Source: Streptomyces sp. FIT100
GTDB lineage: Bacteria > Actinomycetota > Actinomycetes > Streptomycetales > Streptomycetaceae
Reading direction: 5' to 3'
Assembly (NCBI RefSeq): GCF_024584805.1
Contig: NZ_CP075715.1
Coordinates: forward strand, 2,468,001-2,532,000
Length of the DNA: 64,000 nt
Shown here piece after piece: positions 50,207-59,684 of this stretch; positions within the stretch are counted from its first letter, which is position 1, and the number at the start of each line of letters is the position of its first letter. A program made the translations under genes and the position numbers. The notes under the pieces were generated by a model that had not been told where the DNA came from, made no database searches, and saw only the letters and a list, made by a program, of their open reading frames with translations.

Positions 50207-51781
50207 ATGAACCCTCATCGCAAGATCCGTTCGTCCCCCGGTCCTCATCCGGGCCTGAGCCGCCGGCAGGTGCAGGGCGGCTTGACCGCCGCCGCACTCG
50301 TGCTGCTCCCCCTGCTCGCCATCGGCGGCAGCGACGATTTCCGCGCCGCACTGGACTTCACCACCGGCGTGCTCTCCCTGCTCTCTCTCACCGCCTCGGT
50401 CGCCTGGGGTCTGATAGCCACCGACCGGCTGCTCCTCTCGACCCGCCACCGCCTGCTCGCCCAGGGCATCCACCGGGCGACGGCGGCCGCCTCGCTCGGC
50501 TTCCTCCTGTTGCACGGCACGGTCAAGGTCTCACTCGGACACGTCGAACTGCTCGGCGCGCTCATCCCGTTCGGCCTCGGCGTCACCGGCACGTCCGGCC
50601 TCATCGGCTTCGGCTCCCTCGCCGGGCTGCTGATGGTGATCGCGGGCTCCACCGGCGCCGCGCGCAGCGCGCTCGCGGGCAACATCCGCACCGCCGCCCG
50701 CTGGCGGGCCCTGCACATGCTGGCCTATCCGGCCTGGTGCTCGGCGCTCGTGCACGGCCTCTACGCGGGTCGCCCGGCGGCCGCCTGGGTGGTCGTCATG
50801 TACTGCCTCGCGCTGGCCGGCGTCGCCGCCGCCGTCTCCCTGCGGCTGCTTCCGCGTCAGCAGCAGCGGCAGCTCGCCGAGCGGCTCATCGCCCTCATGG
50901 GGTCCGGCGGCCGCCGACTGGACGCCGAGGAGCAGGCCCTGCGCGATCTGTCGGTCGCTCCCCTGCCCGGCACCACGGGCAACGCATCCGAGCTGCCGCA
51001 GTACGAACGCGAGTTCCCCCGGCAGCGCCGGGGCGACATGGACGAACCGGCCGCCCGGCCGATCGGGCAGCCCATCGGATCGCCGCTCGGCGCCCCCATG
51101 GGACAGCCCCTCGGCCCGTCGCGCGCGGAACCGCGGCGCATCCCCGCGCCCGCCCCTCCCCTCTACGAAGCGGCACCGCCCCCGTTCGCCGAGCCGGCCG
51201 CGGCCGCGGGGTCCGTCCCCGGAGCCGGCCCGGTCCCCGGCGTGCCGCTTCCCGGCGACGGCCCCGGAACGGGGATCTCCGCCGCCTACCGTGCCGTGTC
51301 GCTGGCCGGTGAGACCTCCGCACGCCCGGCAGGCGCCACGACGCCTCCGCCCTCGGGCGGGATACCCCTCGCCGAGCGCGTCCCCATGACCGAAGAGCTC
51401 CCCGCCATCGACGAATCCGGTCCCCGCCCCGGTCTCTGGCCGGCACCCTCCCCGCCGCCGCCCGGACAGGCGTTCCCCCCGCCGTCGCCGTCCTCGCGCT
51501 ACGGGACAGGGGCCGCTTCTCCGTACGAGACGAGTGCCGCACCCCAGTACGACACCGGCGCGGCCACCTCGTACGACACCGGCGCCATGCCCCAGTACGG
51601 CGATCAGTACCCCCCGGCGCCGGCGTCCCCGTACGGCACCGGCAGCCCCACCGGCGGCCACGACGGGCAGCCGCCCGCAGCCCCCACCGACCCGCTCGAC
51701 GACACCCGGACGTCGCCCGGCCCCCTCTATCCGCCCCCGGCCGGGGAACCCTGGCACGCACCCGCAGGAGAACGACCGTGA
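50207..51781 (+). CDS. bis-heme ferric-reductase/NOX-like membrane protein
   Basis: Membrane protein of 524 aa; ATG at 50207 after GGAG. About six helices in the first 235 residues. Two histidine pairs, H89-x13-H103 and H170-x12-H183, reproduce the bis-heme spacing of NADPH oxidases and ferric reductases. There is no FAD/NAD domain of its own; instead a Pro/Gly/Tyr-rich cytosolic tail of about 270 residues (T-G-A and Q-Y-D-T words) follows. The next gene, overlapping by 4 bp (GTGA), encodes a NuoF-like Fe-S flavoprotein that could supply electrons. Predicted to move electrons across the membrane to iron, oxygen or another acceptor. Confidence 0.8.
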   Translation: MNPHRKIRSSPGPHPGLSRRQVQGGLTAAALVLLPLLAIGGSDDFRAALDFTTGVLSLLSLTASVAWGLIATDRLLLSTRHRLLAQGIHRATAAASLGFLLLHGTVKVSLGHVELLGALIPFGLGVTGTSGLIGFGSLAGLLMVIAGSTGAARSALAGNIRTAARWRALHMLAYPAWCSALVHGLYAGRPAAAWVVVMYCLALAGVAAAVSLRLLPRQQQRQLAERLIALMGSGGRRLDAEEQALRDLSVAPLPGTTGNASELPQYEREFPRQRRGDMDEPAARPIGQPIGSPLGAPMGQPLGPSRAEPRRIPAPAPPLYEAAPPPFAEPAAAAGSVPGAGPVPGVPLPGDGPGTGISAAYRAVSLAGETSARPAGATTPPPSGGIPLAERVPMTEELPAIDESGPRPGLWPAPSPPPPGQAFPPPSPSSRYGTGAASPYETSAAPQYDTGAATSYDTGAMPQYGDQYPPAPASPYGTGSPTGGHDGQPPAAPTDPLDDTRTSPGPLYPPPAGEPWHAPAGERP

Positions 51782-53352
51782 ACGCCCCTCTCCCCGACGT
51801 CCCCGAAGTCCGTGTCGTCGGCCTCCCCCAGCTGACCCAGGGTTTCGACCTGGTCGAGCGCCTCGACCTTGCCATGCACCTGAAGGTGCACGGACCGCTC
51901 GAACCCATGACCGGGGAGCGGCTGGCCCAGCTGGCCGAGAACATATCCCTGCGCGGACGCGGAGGCGCGGGCTTCCCGTTCGCCCAGAAGCTGCGGGCCG
52001 TGGCCAAGTCGGCGATCCGGCGCGGGGTGCGGCCCGTCGTCGTGATCAACGGCAGTGAGGGCGAGCCGGCGTGCCGCAAGGACACCGTGCTGCTCAACCG
52101 CGCCCCGCATCTCATCCTCGACGGCGCCCTGCTGGCCGCCGAGGCGCTGGGAGCGCGCACTCTGATCGTCGCGGTGACCCGCAACTCCACGGAGATCTCC
52201 GTCCGCGCGGCCCTCGCCGAGCGGGGGCTTTCGGACCGGCGCGGCCAGCCACTGCGCGCGCGGGTGCAGCGCAACCCCGAGCGCATGGTCTCCGGAGAGG
52301 CGTCGGCGGTCATCCGTGCCATCGGCGGCGGGCCCGCGCTCCCGCCCGGCCGCCGCGAGCGCGCGTCGGACACGGGCGTCGCCGGAGCCCCCACCCTGCT
52401 GTCGAACGCGGAGACGTTCGCCCAGCTTGCCGTCGCCGCCCGCATCGGTGCGCGGCGGTACGGCCACACCGGCCTCGAGAACGAGCCGGGCACGGTGATG
52501 CTGACGGTCTCCGGAGCCGTCGCGCGCCCCATGGTGATCGAGGTGCCGACCGGCGTGCCGATGCGGTACGTGCTTCAGCTGGCGGGCGCCCCGCCGGTCC
52601 CCCAGGGCGTGCTGACCGGCGGCTACCACGGCAACTGGATCGACGCCGCGGCCACGCACGACGCCGTGATCTCACGGGAGTCGCTGGCCAACGTGGGCGG
52701 CTCCCTCGGCGCGGGCGCGATCCTGCCGATCGGCCCGGACACCTGCCCTCTCGGCGAGGCGCAGCGCGTGGCCAACTGGCTCGCGGCCGAGACGGCCGGC
52801 CAGTGCGGGCCCTGCAAGCTGGGCCTGCCCGCAGCGGCGGGCGGGCTCTCCGACGTGATCAACGGCGGCGGGCCGGCCGCGCTGGAGGCGCTGCGCGAGG
52901 TGACGCAGGCGGTCAAGGGGCGGGGCGCGTGCAAGCACCCCGACGGCTCGGCGCGGTTCTTCGCCTCGACCCTGTCGGCGTTCACGGACGACCTCGCCGC
53001 GCACGTCCTCCACGGCGGCTGCGGCCGCGAGACCGTCGGTGTGCTGCCGCTGCCCGTTCCCGGCTACCAGGAGGCGGAGGAATCCATCCCGAGCGGCGAG
53101 AAGCTCGCCGTGGACTGGACGCTCTGCCAGGGTCACGGGATCTGTGCGGAGATCGTCCCCGAGCTGATCCGTATGGGTGCCGACGGGTATCCCTCGGTGG
53201 CGGAGGCCGCGGTACCGATGCATCTGCGGGGGCGCGCCCAGCGTGCCGTGCGCCGCTGCCCGGCGCTCGCGCTCCGCATCGAGCAGGCGCCCTCCGAGCG
53301 CCCGGCGTTGCCCAGCAGCGACCGCAAGGCCCTTGGCAGCGGCCGGGGTTGA
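51778..53352 (+). CDS. NuoF-like flavin/Fe-S oxidoreductase with C-terminal ferredoxin domain
   Basis: Cytosolic electron-transfer protein of 524 aa. NuoF-type FMN/NADH loop L-R-G-R-G-G-A-G-F-P (58-67) and N-G-S-E-G-E-P-A (91-98), then an SLBB region and a C-G-P-C-K pair with a later C-K-H-P; one of the four NuoF cluster cysteines appears missing. The last about 80 residues form a ferredoxin-like domain, C-Q-G-H-G-I-C then R-C-P, giving three cysteines as in 3Fe-4S ferredoxins. Translationally coupled to the heme membrane protein gene, so it is its likely electron donor. Confidence 0.8.
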   Translation: MNAPLPDVPEVRVVGLPQLTQGFDLVERLDLAMHLKVHGPLEPMTGERLAQLAENISLRGRGGAGFPFAQKLRAVAKSAIRRGVRPVVVINGSEGEPACRKDTVLLNRAPHLILDGALLAAEALGARTLIVAVTRNSTEISVRAALAERGLSDRRGQPLRARVQRNPERMVSGEASAVIRAIGGGPALPPGRRERASDTGVAGAPTLLSNAETFAQLAVAARIGARRYGHTGLENEPGTVMLTVSGAVARPMVIEVPTGVPMRYVLQLAGAPPVPQGVLTGGYHGNWIDAAATHDAVISRESLANVGGSLGAGAILPIGPDTCPLGEAQRVANWLAAETAGQCGPCKLGLPAAAGGLSDVINGGGPAALEALREVTQAVKGRGACKHPDGSARFFASTLSAFTDDLAAHVLHGGCGRETVGVLPLPVPGYQEAEESIPSGEKLAVDWTLCQGHGICAEIVPELIRMGADGYPSVAEAAVPMHLRGRAQRAVRRCPALALRIEQAPSERPALPSSDRKALGSGRG

Positions 53353-53362
53353 CGGGAGAACG

Positions 53363-53395
53363 GAAGAGGGCCATCCGGATCGGATGGCCCTCTTC
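53363..53395 (+). terminator. terminator after the NuoF-like gene
   Basis: Perfect 15-bp stem (GAAGAGGGCCATCCG and complement) with a 3-base loop, 10 bp past the stop. Confidence 0.92.
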
Positions 53396-53417
53396 GTCTG
53401 CTCTTACCGAGCTGCTG

Positions 53418-53490
<73 letters not shown>

Positions 53491-53648
53491 TTGCTGTGTG
53501 TCGCCCGCGCCTCAGGGCTTCCCCGGCGGCGACAGAGAGAACATTACACGGTCCCCCCAGTGGTTCACCAAATCGTTTCCGGTTTGCACCACCTCGCCCC
53601 GGTAGCTCCCGCTCCGGAGTCTCGGCATCGGCAGGGGCAGGCACGCAC

Positions 53649-53885
53649 TCAGGCCGTGGCGAACGAGTAGAACCGCTTGAGGGTGCAGTGCTCGTCGAGC
53701 AGCCGGCCGTAGATCGGCTCCCCTTCGAGCTCGCGGTACGTCTCGATGGGGTCGCCTTTTATGATCAGCGCCCGGGCACACTCTTCGCACCAGTACTGGT
53801 ACTCGGGGTTCACGGGGTCCATGTCGCGGACGATCGGCGTGCCGCTGTCACACCAGTCGCATTTCCGCCTGTGTGCACCCATCAT
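53649..53885 (-). CDS. small zinc-binding protein (78 aa)
   Basis: Two cysteine pairs, C9-x2-C12 and C33-x2-C36, suggest one zinc. Starts right after the stop of the zinc-ribbon gene at 53886, so the two are one transcript. Remainder is acidic with aromatic residues. Family unknown to me. Confidence 0.75.
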   Translation of the reverse strand: MMGAHRRKCDWCDSGTPIVRDMDPVNPEYQYWCEECARALIIKGDPIETYRELEGEPIYGRLLDEHCTLKRFYSFATA

Positions 53886-54050
53886 TCAGCTCCAGCTGTG
53901 GCCGCAGGCCGTGCACACGTACGAAATACCTCCGTTGTCGCCGAGCACTTGGGCGACATGGGCCGATCCGCACGAGGGGCAGCTGAGGCGAGTGTCGGCC
54001 TCCGCAGCGGCGAGCAGGTCATCGTCCTCCTCGATGCTGCCACCAGGCAT
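53886..54050 (-). CDS. zinc-ribbon protein (54 aa)
   Basis: Tiny protein with C24-P-S-C27 and C46-T-A-C49, a treble-clef or ribbon-type zinc site near its end (T-A-C-G-H-S-W-S). ATG at 54050 follows GGGAGGGAGAGG; longer frames run through the tRNA. Forms a pair with the 78-aa gene between two tRNA-Ala genes. Confidence 0.75.
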   Translation of the reverse strand: MPGGSIEEDDDLLAAAEADTRLSCPSCGSAHVAQVLGDNGGISYVCTACGHSWS

Positions 54051-54203
54051 CGCCTCTCCCTCCCGTCCCGGCCGTCGTCCCCTCCGGCCGGTCCCGATTC
54101 TGCCATGGCGCCGCAAGGGGGTCAGCGCTGTCGGCACAGCAGACCGGCAGGAACGCAGAAATCCCGCCCCCTGCCGGGAACGGGATCCTGATGGTGAAGC
54201 TTG

Positions 54204-54276
<73 letters not shown>

Positions 54277-54404
54277 TTGTGTTCTTCGCGCTCCGCGCTG
54301 CGAACAAGAAGAACCTTAGCCTGTGACCAGCCGGAAAGTGAAATCCGACTGGTCTTCGGTATGCGCTCCGCCACCTGCCCGTCCACGGGCCGGCAGCGGA
54401 CGCC

Positions 54405-55108
<704 letters not shown>

Positions 55109-55118
<10 letters not shown>

Positions 55119-55573
55119 TCACCGTCCGTGCCGCTGCCGTCACCGGCGAGCCTGGCGTGCTCCTCGGCCTTGCCGCGGGTCTTGACGGCGTCCTCGGGCA
55201 GCGGCAGCTCCGGGCAGTCCTTCCAGAGCCGCTCAAGGGCGTAGAAGACACGCTCCTCGCTGTGCTGGACGTGCACGACGATGTCGACGTAGTCGAGCAG
55301 GATCCAGCGCGCGTCACGGTCGCCCTCGCGGCGCACCGGCTTGGCGCCGAGCTCCTTCTGGAGCTTCTCCTCGATCTCGTCGACGATCGACTTGACCTGG
55401 CGGTCACTGGGGGCGGAGGCGAGCAGGAAGGCATCCGTGATCGACAGCACATCGCTGACGTCGTAGGCGATGATGTCGTGCGCGAGCTTGTCCGCTGCCG
55501 CCTGTGCGGCGGCGTTGATCAGCTCGAGGGAACGGTCCGTGGCGGTCACATGCAGGCTTTCGTCGGCGGTCAA
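55109..55573 (-). CDS. rsfS: ribosome silencing factor
   Basis: RsfS/Iojap protein of 154 aa binds ribosomal protein uL14 and blocks subunit joining in starvation. Typical I-A-Y-D-V-S-D-V-L-S-I-T-D, S-A-P-S-D-R-Q-V, and W-I-L-L-D-Y-V-D-I-V-V-H-V segments. The LCP gene upstream ends in a terminator (55622-55650), so rsfS may start a new transcript. Confidence 0.95.
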
Positions 55574-55621
55574 GACTCTTCCAGGGTCTCACGGACCGCC
55601 GACAGCCCACGCGGCGATTGC

Positions 55622-55650
55622 TTCCGGGTGCCAAGGAGAGGCACCCGGAA
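55622..55650 (-). terminator. terminator after the LCP-like gene
   Basis: 11-bp perfect stem (TTCCGGGTGCC and complement) with a 7-base loop. Confidence 0.85.
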
Positions 55651-55672
55651 CACCCGCGTCTTCGGCCCGTCG

Positions 55673-57415
55673 TCAGCCCTTGGTCTCGTAGTCCGTGCCG
55701 AGGACGACGGTGACATCGGCGTTCGCCGCCGCCTTCCCCTTCTCCACAGCGCTCTCCGGCAGGCCCAGGGTCTTGGCGACCTCCACGGCCTTCGCCTTCT
55801 GGGCCGCGTCTCCGTAGAGCACCTGCGAGGCCGACGCGGTCTCCGCCTTGCCCGCGTCGACGAACGCATAGCCGCCGTTGACCAGGACGATCCTGGCGTC
55901 CTCGGTGGCGTCCGCGTCGCCGGAGGCGTTCCGCACGCCGACCCGTACCGCCGCGCCCTGTTCCGGGGCGCTGACCTTGCCGCCCAGGATGTCCTTGACG
56001 ACGCTGTCGCTCGCCTTCTGGCTGAGTGTGCCGTCCTGCTCCACGGGCAGCAGGGCGGTTTTGTAGTCGCCGCCCTTGGCGTACTCGGACAGCTTGGCGA
56101 GCGACGCCCCCAGGTCCTTCTCGGGCAGGGAGGGATCGAGGATCTGCGCCAGGGTCTCGACGGTCACCGTGGCCCCCTGCGGATCGCTCGAGATCTTCCG
56201 CAGGACTCCGTACATCACCTGTCCGAACCGCTGCAGCTGCTCGGCCTCGGCCTCACCGGGGCCGCGGTAGGTGGCGTAGGCGACGGCCATCCGGCCGTTG
56301 AGCGTCTGCTTCTCGCCCCTCTTCACCAGCGGCGGCTCACCCTTCTTGGCCGCGGGGATCTGGGCGTTGGTGTCGATGTCGATGCCACCGACGAGCTCGA
56401 CGAGATTCTCCAGGTAGGGGGTGTCCAAACGCCAGGTGCCGGTGATCCCGGTGCCGAGGAGGCTGCCGATCGACTCGCGGGTGCCGGTGGAGCCGTCCTC
56501 GTCGACGGACTTGCCGAGGGTGGTGGCGGTGCCCTCGTCGCCGGCGACGGAGAGCGAGTTCGGGAGGAGGACGGTCGTGCCCTGCTTGGTGGTCTCGTTG
56601 TCGACGAGGAGCGCCGTGGAGGTGCCGCCCTGCTTGGTGTTGTGCAGATGCACCACGATCATGTCGCGCTTCTGCGGTCCCGTGGCGGTGCTCCGCTCGG
56701 TGCCGGATTCGCCGGTGCCGGGCAGTTTGCCGGTGTACCAGAGATAGCCGACGCCGCCCACGGCCACGAGGACCAGGACGACGAAGAGTGCGACGACGCG
56801 GTTGCGCCCCCGCCGCTTGGCCTCCTCGCGGCGCTCGGAACGGCTCTCGGTGAACGTGAGCCAGTCGATGACGTCCTCGGAGTCCTCGTCCTGCTCCTCG
56901 ATGAACGAGAACTGCTCGGTGCGGTAGTCGCGGTCGCTCTCGTCCGGGGCGGGGCGGCGCTGCCCGGGTACGGCGGTGGGACGCTCCGGCCCGCCACGGG
57001 GGGCCTGCGGGGGCTGAGGGGCTCGCGGCGGCGGGGACGCCGGTGGCTGCTGCGGCGGGACGCTCCACTGCTGCGTGGTGTCGACGGCGGCCTGCTGACC
57101 GGTGTCGTAGCCGTCGTAGCCGTAGCCGGGCTGCGCCTGGTGCGGCTGCCGGCCCTGCTGTGCGTACGGGTCGTAACCCTGTGGCTGCTGGGGCTGCTGG
57201 GGCTGGGCGGCGTACGGGTCGTATCCGTAGCCCTGCGGCTGGCCCTGCTGTGCCTGCTGTTGCTGCTGGTGCGGCTGTTGCGTGTACGGGTCGTAACCCT
57301 GTGGCTGCTGGGAGTGCTGGGGCTGCTGGTAGACCGGCCGTCCGTACTCGTCGTAGCCGATGATCTGCGGCTGCTGCGGGTAGTACGGGTCGTACGGGTT
57401 CTGCTGGTCGTTCAC
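55673..57415 (-). CDS. LCP/LytR-like membrane protein with Q/Y/P-rich cytosolic tail
   Basis: Protein of 580 aa. GTG start at 57415 after GAGAGGGG. The first about 200 residues are disordered and built from Q-G-Y-D-P-Y and Q-P-Q words, then one membrane helix (about 206-226), an LCP-like domain and a C-terminal LytR_C domain. LCP enzymes attach glycopolymers to peptidoglycan, but the usual P-R-D motif reads P-N-S here and no G-S-D-x-R-T is seen, so it is probably not a ligase. Lies between nadD and rsfS. Confidence 0.82.
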   Translation of the reverse strand: MNDQQNPYDPYYPQQPQIIGYDEYGRPVYQQPQHSQQPQGYDPYTQQPHQQQQQAQQGQPQGYGYDPYAAQPQQPQQPQGYDPYAQQGRQPHQAQPGYGYDGYDTGQQAAVDTTQQWSVPPQQPPASPPPRAPQPPQAPRGGPERPTAVPGQRRPAPDESDRDYRTEQFSFIEEQDEDSEDVIDWLTFTESRSERREEAKRRGRNRVVALFVVLVLVAVGGVGYLWYTGKLPGTGESGTERSTATGPQKRDMIVVHLHNTKQGGTSTALLVDNETTKQGTTVLLPNSLSVAGDEGTATTLGKSVDEDGSTGTRESIGSLLGTGITGTWRLDTPYLENLVELVGGIDIDTNAQIPAAKKGEPPLVKRGEKQTLNGRMAVAYATYRGPGEAEAEQLQRFGQVMYGVLRKISSDPQGATVTVETLAQILDPSLPEKDLGASLAKLSEYAKGGDYKTALLPVEQDGTLSQKASDSVVKDILGGKVSAPEQGAAVRVGVRNASGDADATEDARIVLVNGGYAFVDAGKAETASASQVLYGDAAQKAKAVEVAKTLGLPESAVEKGKAAANADVTVVLGTDYETKG

Positions 57416-57434
57416 CGGTGCCCCTCTCCGTGGC

Positions 57435-58064
57435 TCAGTCGCCGCGGTACAACTGGCGCTTGTCGATGTAGCGCACCACACCGTCCGGCACCAGATACCA
57501 GACGGGGTCGCCCTGCGCCACCCTCGCCCGGCAGTCGGTGGACGAGATGGCCAGGGCGGGCACTTCCACGAGGGAGACACCGCCCTTCGGCAATCCGTCG
57601 TCCGTCAGGTCGTGCCCGGGCCGGGTGACGCCGATGAAGTGGGCGAGCGAGAAGAGCTCTTCGGCGTCCCGCCAGGTGAGGATCTGTGCGAGCGCGTCGG
57701 CTCCGGTGATGAAGAAGAGATCCGAGTCGCTGTTGAGCGCCCGCAGGTCCCGCAGCGTGTCGATCGTGTAGGTCGGGCCGCCGCGGTCGATGTCGATACG
57801 GCTGACCGAGAACTGCGGGTTGGACGCCGTGGCGATGACCGTCATCAGATAGCGGTCCTCGGCCGGGGAGACCGCCTTGTCGCTCTTCTGCCACGGCTGC
57901 CCGGTCGGGACGAACACGACCTCGTCCAGGTGGAACAGGGCGGCCACCTCGCTGGCGGCCACCAGGTGTCCATGGTGGATCGGGTCGAAGGTGCCGCCCA
58001 TGACGCCGAGCCGGCGCTTGCCGCCCCTGGTGGACAGTTCCTGCTGCCCCATGCCCATGCCCAT
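57435..58064 (-). CDS. nadD: nicotinate-nucleotide adenylyltransferase
   Basis: NAD synthesis enzyme of 209 aa. [11 protein letters not shown] (23-33) binds [12 protein letters not shown] is the C-terminal signature. The start is one of three in-frame ATGs (58064, 58058, 58052) made by a tandem ATGGGC repeat; the longest is given. A weak AGTAGG lies upstream. Confidence 0.94.
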   Translation of the reverse strand: MGMGMGQQELSTRGGKRRLGVMGGTFDPIHHGHLVAASEVAALFHLDEVVFVPTGQPWQKSDKAVSPAEDRYLMTVIATASNPQFSVSRIDIDRGGPTYTIDTLRDLRALNSDSDLFFITGADALAQILTWRDAEELFSLAHFIGVTRPGHDLTDDGLPKGGVSLVEVPALAISSTDCRARVAQGDPVWYLVPDGVVRYIDKRQLYRGD

Positions 58065-58101
58065 GCGTGCAGAGCCTACTGGCACGGCCGTCCGGCCCGG
58101 A

Positions 58102-58263
58102 TCAGCGGTCGCGGTTGAAGCGAGTGGTGATCCACAGCAGCAGGAGCAGCGCACCGAGGGCGCCGAAGCCGGTGAGGTAGGGGCTGAGGCTTTCGTGGTT
58201 GCCACCGTGCTCGGTGCCCTCGGCGAGCGTGACCAGGTTGGCGGCGGTGCTGGCGAGACTCAT
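58102..58263 (-). CDS. 53-aa single-helix membrane protein
   Basis: Begins [16 protein letters not shown] and has one membrane helix at about 32-46 followed by [10 protein letters not shown]. Short but read in frame with normal Streptomyces codon use; I recall similar small proteins beside nadD in other Streptomyces. Upstream of nadD on the same strand, 37 bp apart. Function unknown. Confidence 0.8.
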   Translation of the reverse strand: MSLASTAANLVTLAEGTEHGGNHESLSPYLTGFGALGALLLLLWITTRFNRDR

Positions 58264-58528
58264 CTTCTGCAGGACCTATCCATCGGGAGTCGGAGCGGAG
58301 ACTTCGCGCACATCGTATGCGGGACATGCGGGCACGCTCACGCCGACTCAGTCGTTGTCGGTTTTGCCGCGACGGCGGACACACCACGTCCACCGCAGGC
58401 GCCGAAGCCGCCTGGCCGACCCGGCCCGCGGAGTTATCCACAGGCTCGGGCGACACGGCAACCCCAGCACCTAGTCTGGGGTCTGTCAGGGGGACGGGGC
58501 AGTACTCGTAAGGAACAGGGGGCATCCG
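58264..58528. other. divergent intergenic region with a DnaA-box-like site
   Basis: TTATCCACA at 58434-58442 is a perfect match to the classical DnaA box. A CCCCAG/CTGGGG inverted repeat near 58463-58483 brackets a TAGTCT box upstream of the M48 gene. A single isolated box is probably not an origin. Confidence 0.6.
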
Positions 58529-59647
58529 ATGACCGACAGCAGTTCCGAGAATGTGCCGGGCCGGCAGCGCAAGCGCTTCCCGGACATCTCTTCCCGGGCG
58601 TACGAGCATCCGGCGGACCGCTCGGCGCTGGTCGCGCTGCGCAAGCTCTCCGGATTCGACACCGTCTTCAAGGCGCTGAGCGGGCTGCTGCCCGAGCGCA
58701 GCCTGCGACTGCTCTTCCTCTCGGACTCCGTGCGGGTGAGCGACGCCCAGTTCGCGCATCTCAACGCCATGCTGCGCGACGCCTGTTACATCCTGGACCT
58801 GGAGAAGGTCCCGCCGATGTACGTGACGCAGGACCCGAATCCCAATGCGATGTGCATCGGCCTCGACGAGCCGATCATCGTCGTCACCACCGGCCTCGTG
58901 GAGCTGCTGGACGAGGAGGAGATGCGGGCGGTCGTCGGCCACGAGGTGGGCCATGCCCTCTCCGGACACGCGGTGTACCGCACGATTCTCCTCTTCCTCA
59001 CCAATCTCGCCCTGAAGGTCGCGTGGATCCCGCTCGGCAATGTCGCGATCATGGCGATCGTGACCGCCCTGCGCGAGTGGTTCCGCAAGTCGGAGCTCTC
59101 GGCCGACCGGGCCGGACTCCTCGTGGGCCAGGATCTGCAGGCGTCGATGCGGGGCCTGATGAAGATCGCCGGCGGCAATCATCTGCACGAGATGAACGTG
59201 GACGCGTTCCTGGAGCAGGCCGAGGAGTACGAGGCCGGGGGCGACCTGCGGGACTCGGTGCTGAAGATCCTCAACATGCTGCCGCGCTCGCACCCGTTCA
59301 CCACGGTGCGCGCTGCGGAGCTGAAGAGGTGGGCCGAGAGCCGCGACCACCAGCGGATCATGGACGGCCACTACGCGCGCCGCACGGAGGACAAGGACAC
59401 CTCGGTCACGGACTCCTTCCGCGAGTCGGCTTCGCACTACGCCGAATCGGTGCGGACCAGCAAGGATCCTCTGATGAAGCTGGTCGGGGACATAGCCGGG
59501 GGCGCGGGCGACCTCGGCGGCCGGCTGCGTGACAAGTTCACGGGCGCGAGCAGCACGGGGGGCTCCGGCCGCGGCGGTGACAACGGCAGCCGCCCGTCGG
59601 ACGGCGGCGGCAAGGCGGCCGACGGCGGAGCCCCGGACGAGGGCTGA
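58529..59647 (+). CDS. M48-family membrane metalloprotease
   Basis: HtpX/M48-type zinc protease of 372 aa. Zinc site H138-E-V-G-H142 and third ligand E189 in S-E-L-S-A-D-R. A hydrophobic segment lies at about 151-185. The N-terminal region is soluble and charged, the C-terminal tail Gly/Ser-rich. Probably membrane protein quality control. Converges with the gene at 59685. Confidence 0.9.
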   Translation: MTDSSSENVPGRQRKRFPDISSRAYEHPADRSALVALRKLSGFDTVFKALSGLLPERSLRLLFLSDSVRVSDAQFAHLNAMLRDACYILDLEKVPPMYVTQDPNPNAMCIGLDEPIIVVTTGLVELLDEEEMRAVVGHEVGHALSGHAVYRTILLFLTNLALKVAWIPLGNVAIMAIVTALREWFRKSELSADRAGLLVGQDLQASMRGLMKIAGGNHLHEMNVDAFLEQAEEYEAGGDLRDSVLKILNMLPRSHPFTTVRAAELKRWAESRDHQRIMDGHYARRTEDKDTSVTDSFRESASHYAESVRTSKDPLMKLVGDIAGGAGDLGGRLRDKFTGASSTGGSGRGGDNGSRPSDGGGKAADGGAPDEG

Positions 59648-59684
59648 GCCCGCAGGGTCCGCGGCGGCCTCACCCCGGCCGCGG

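Noticed and set aside
58434..58442. Replication origin
   Set aside because: A single DnaA box without dnaA/dnaN neighbours or clusters of boxes.
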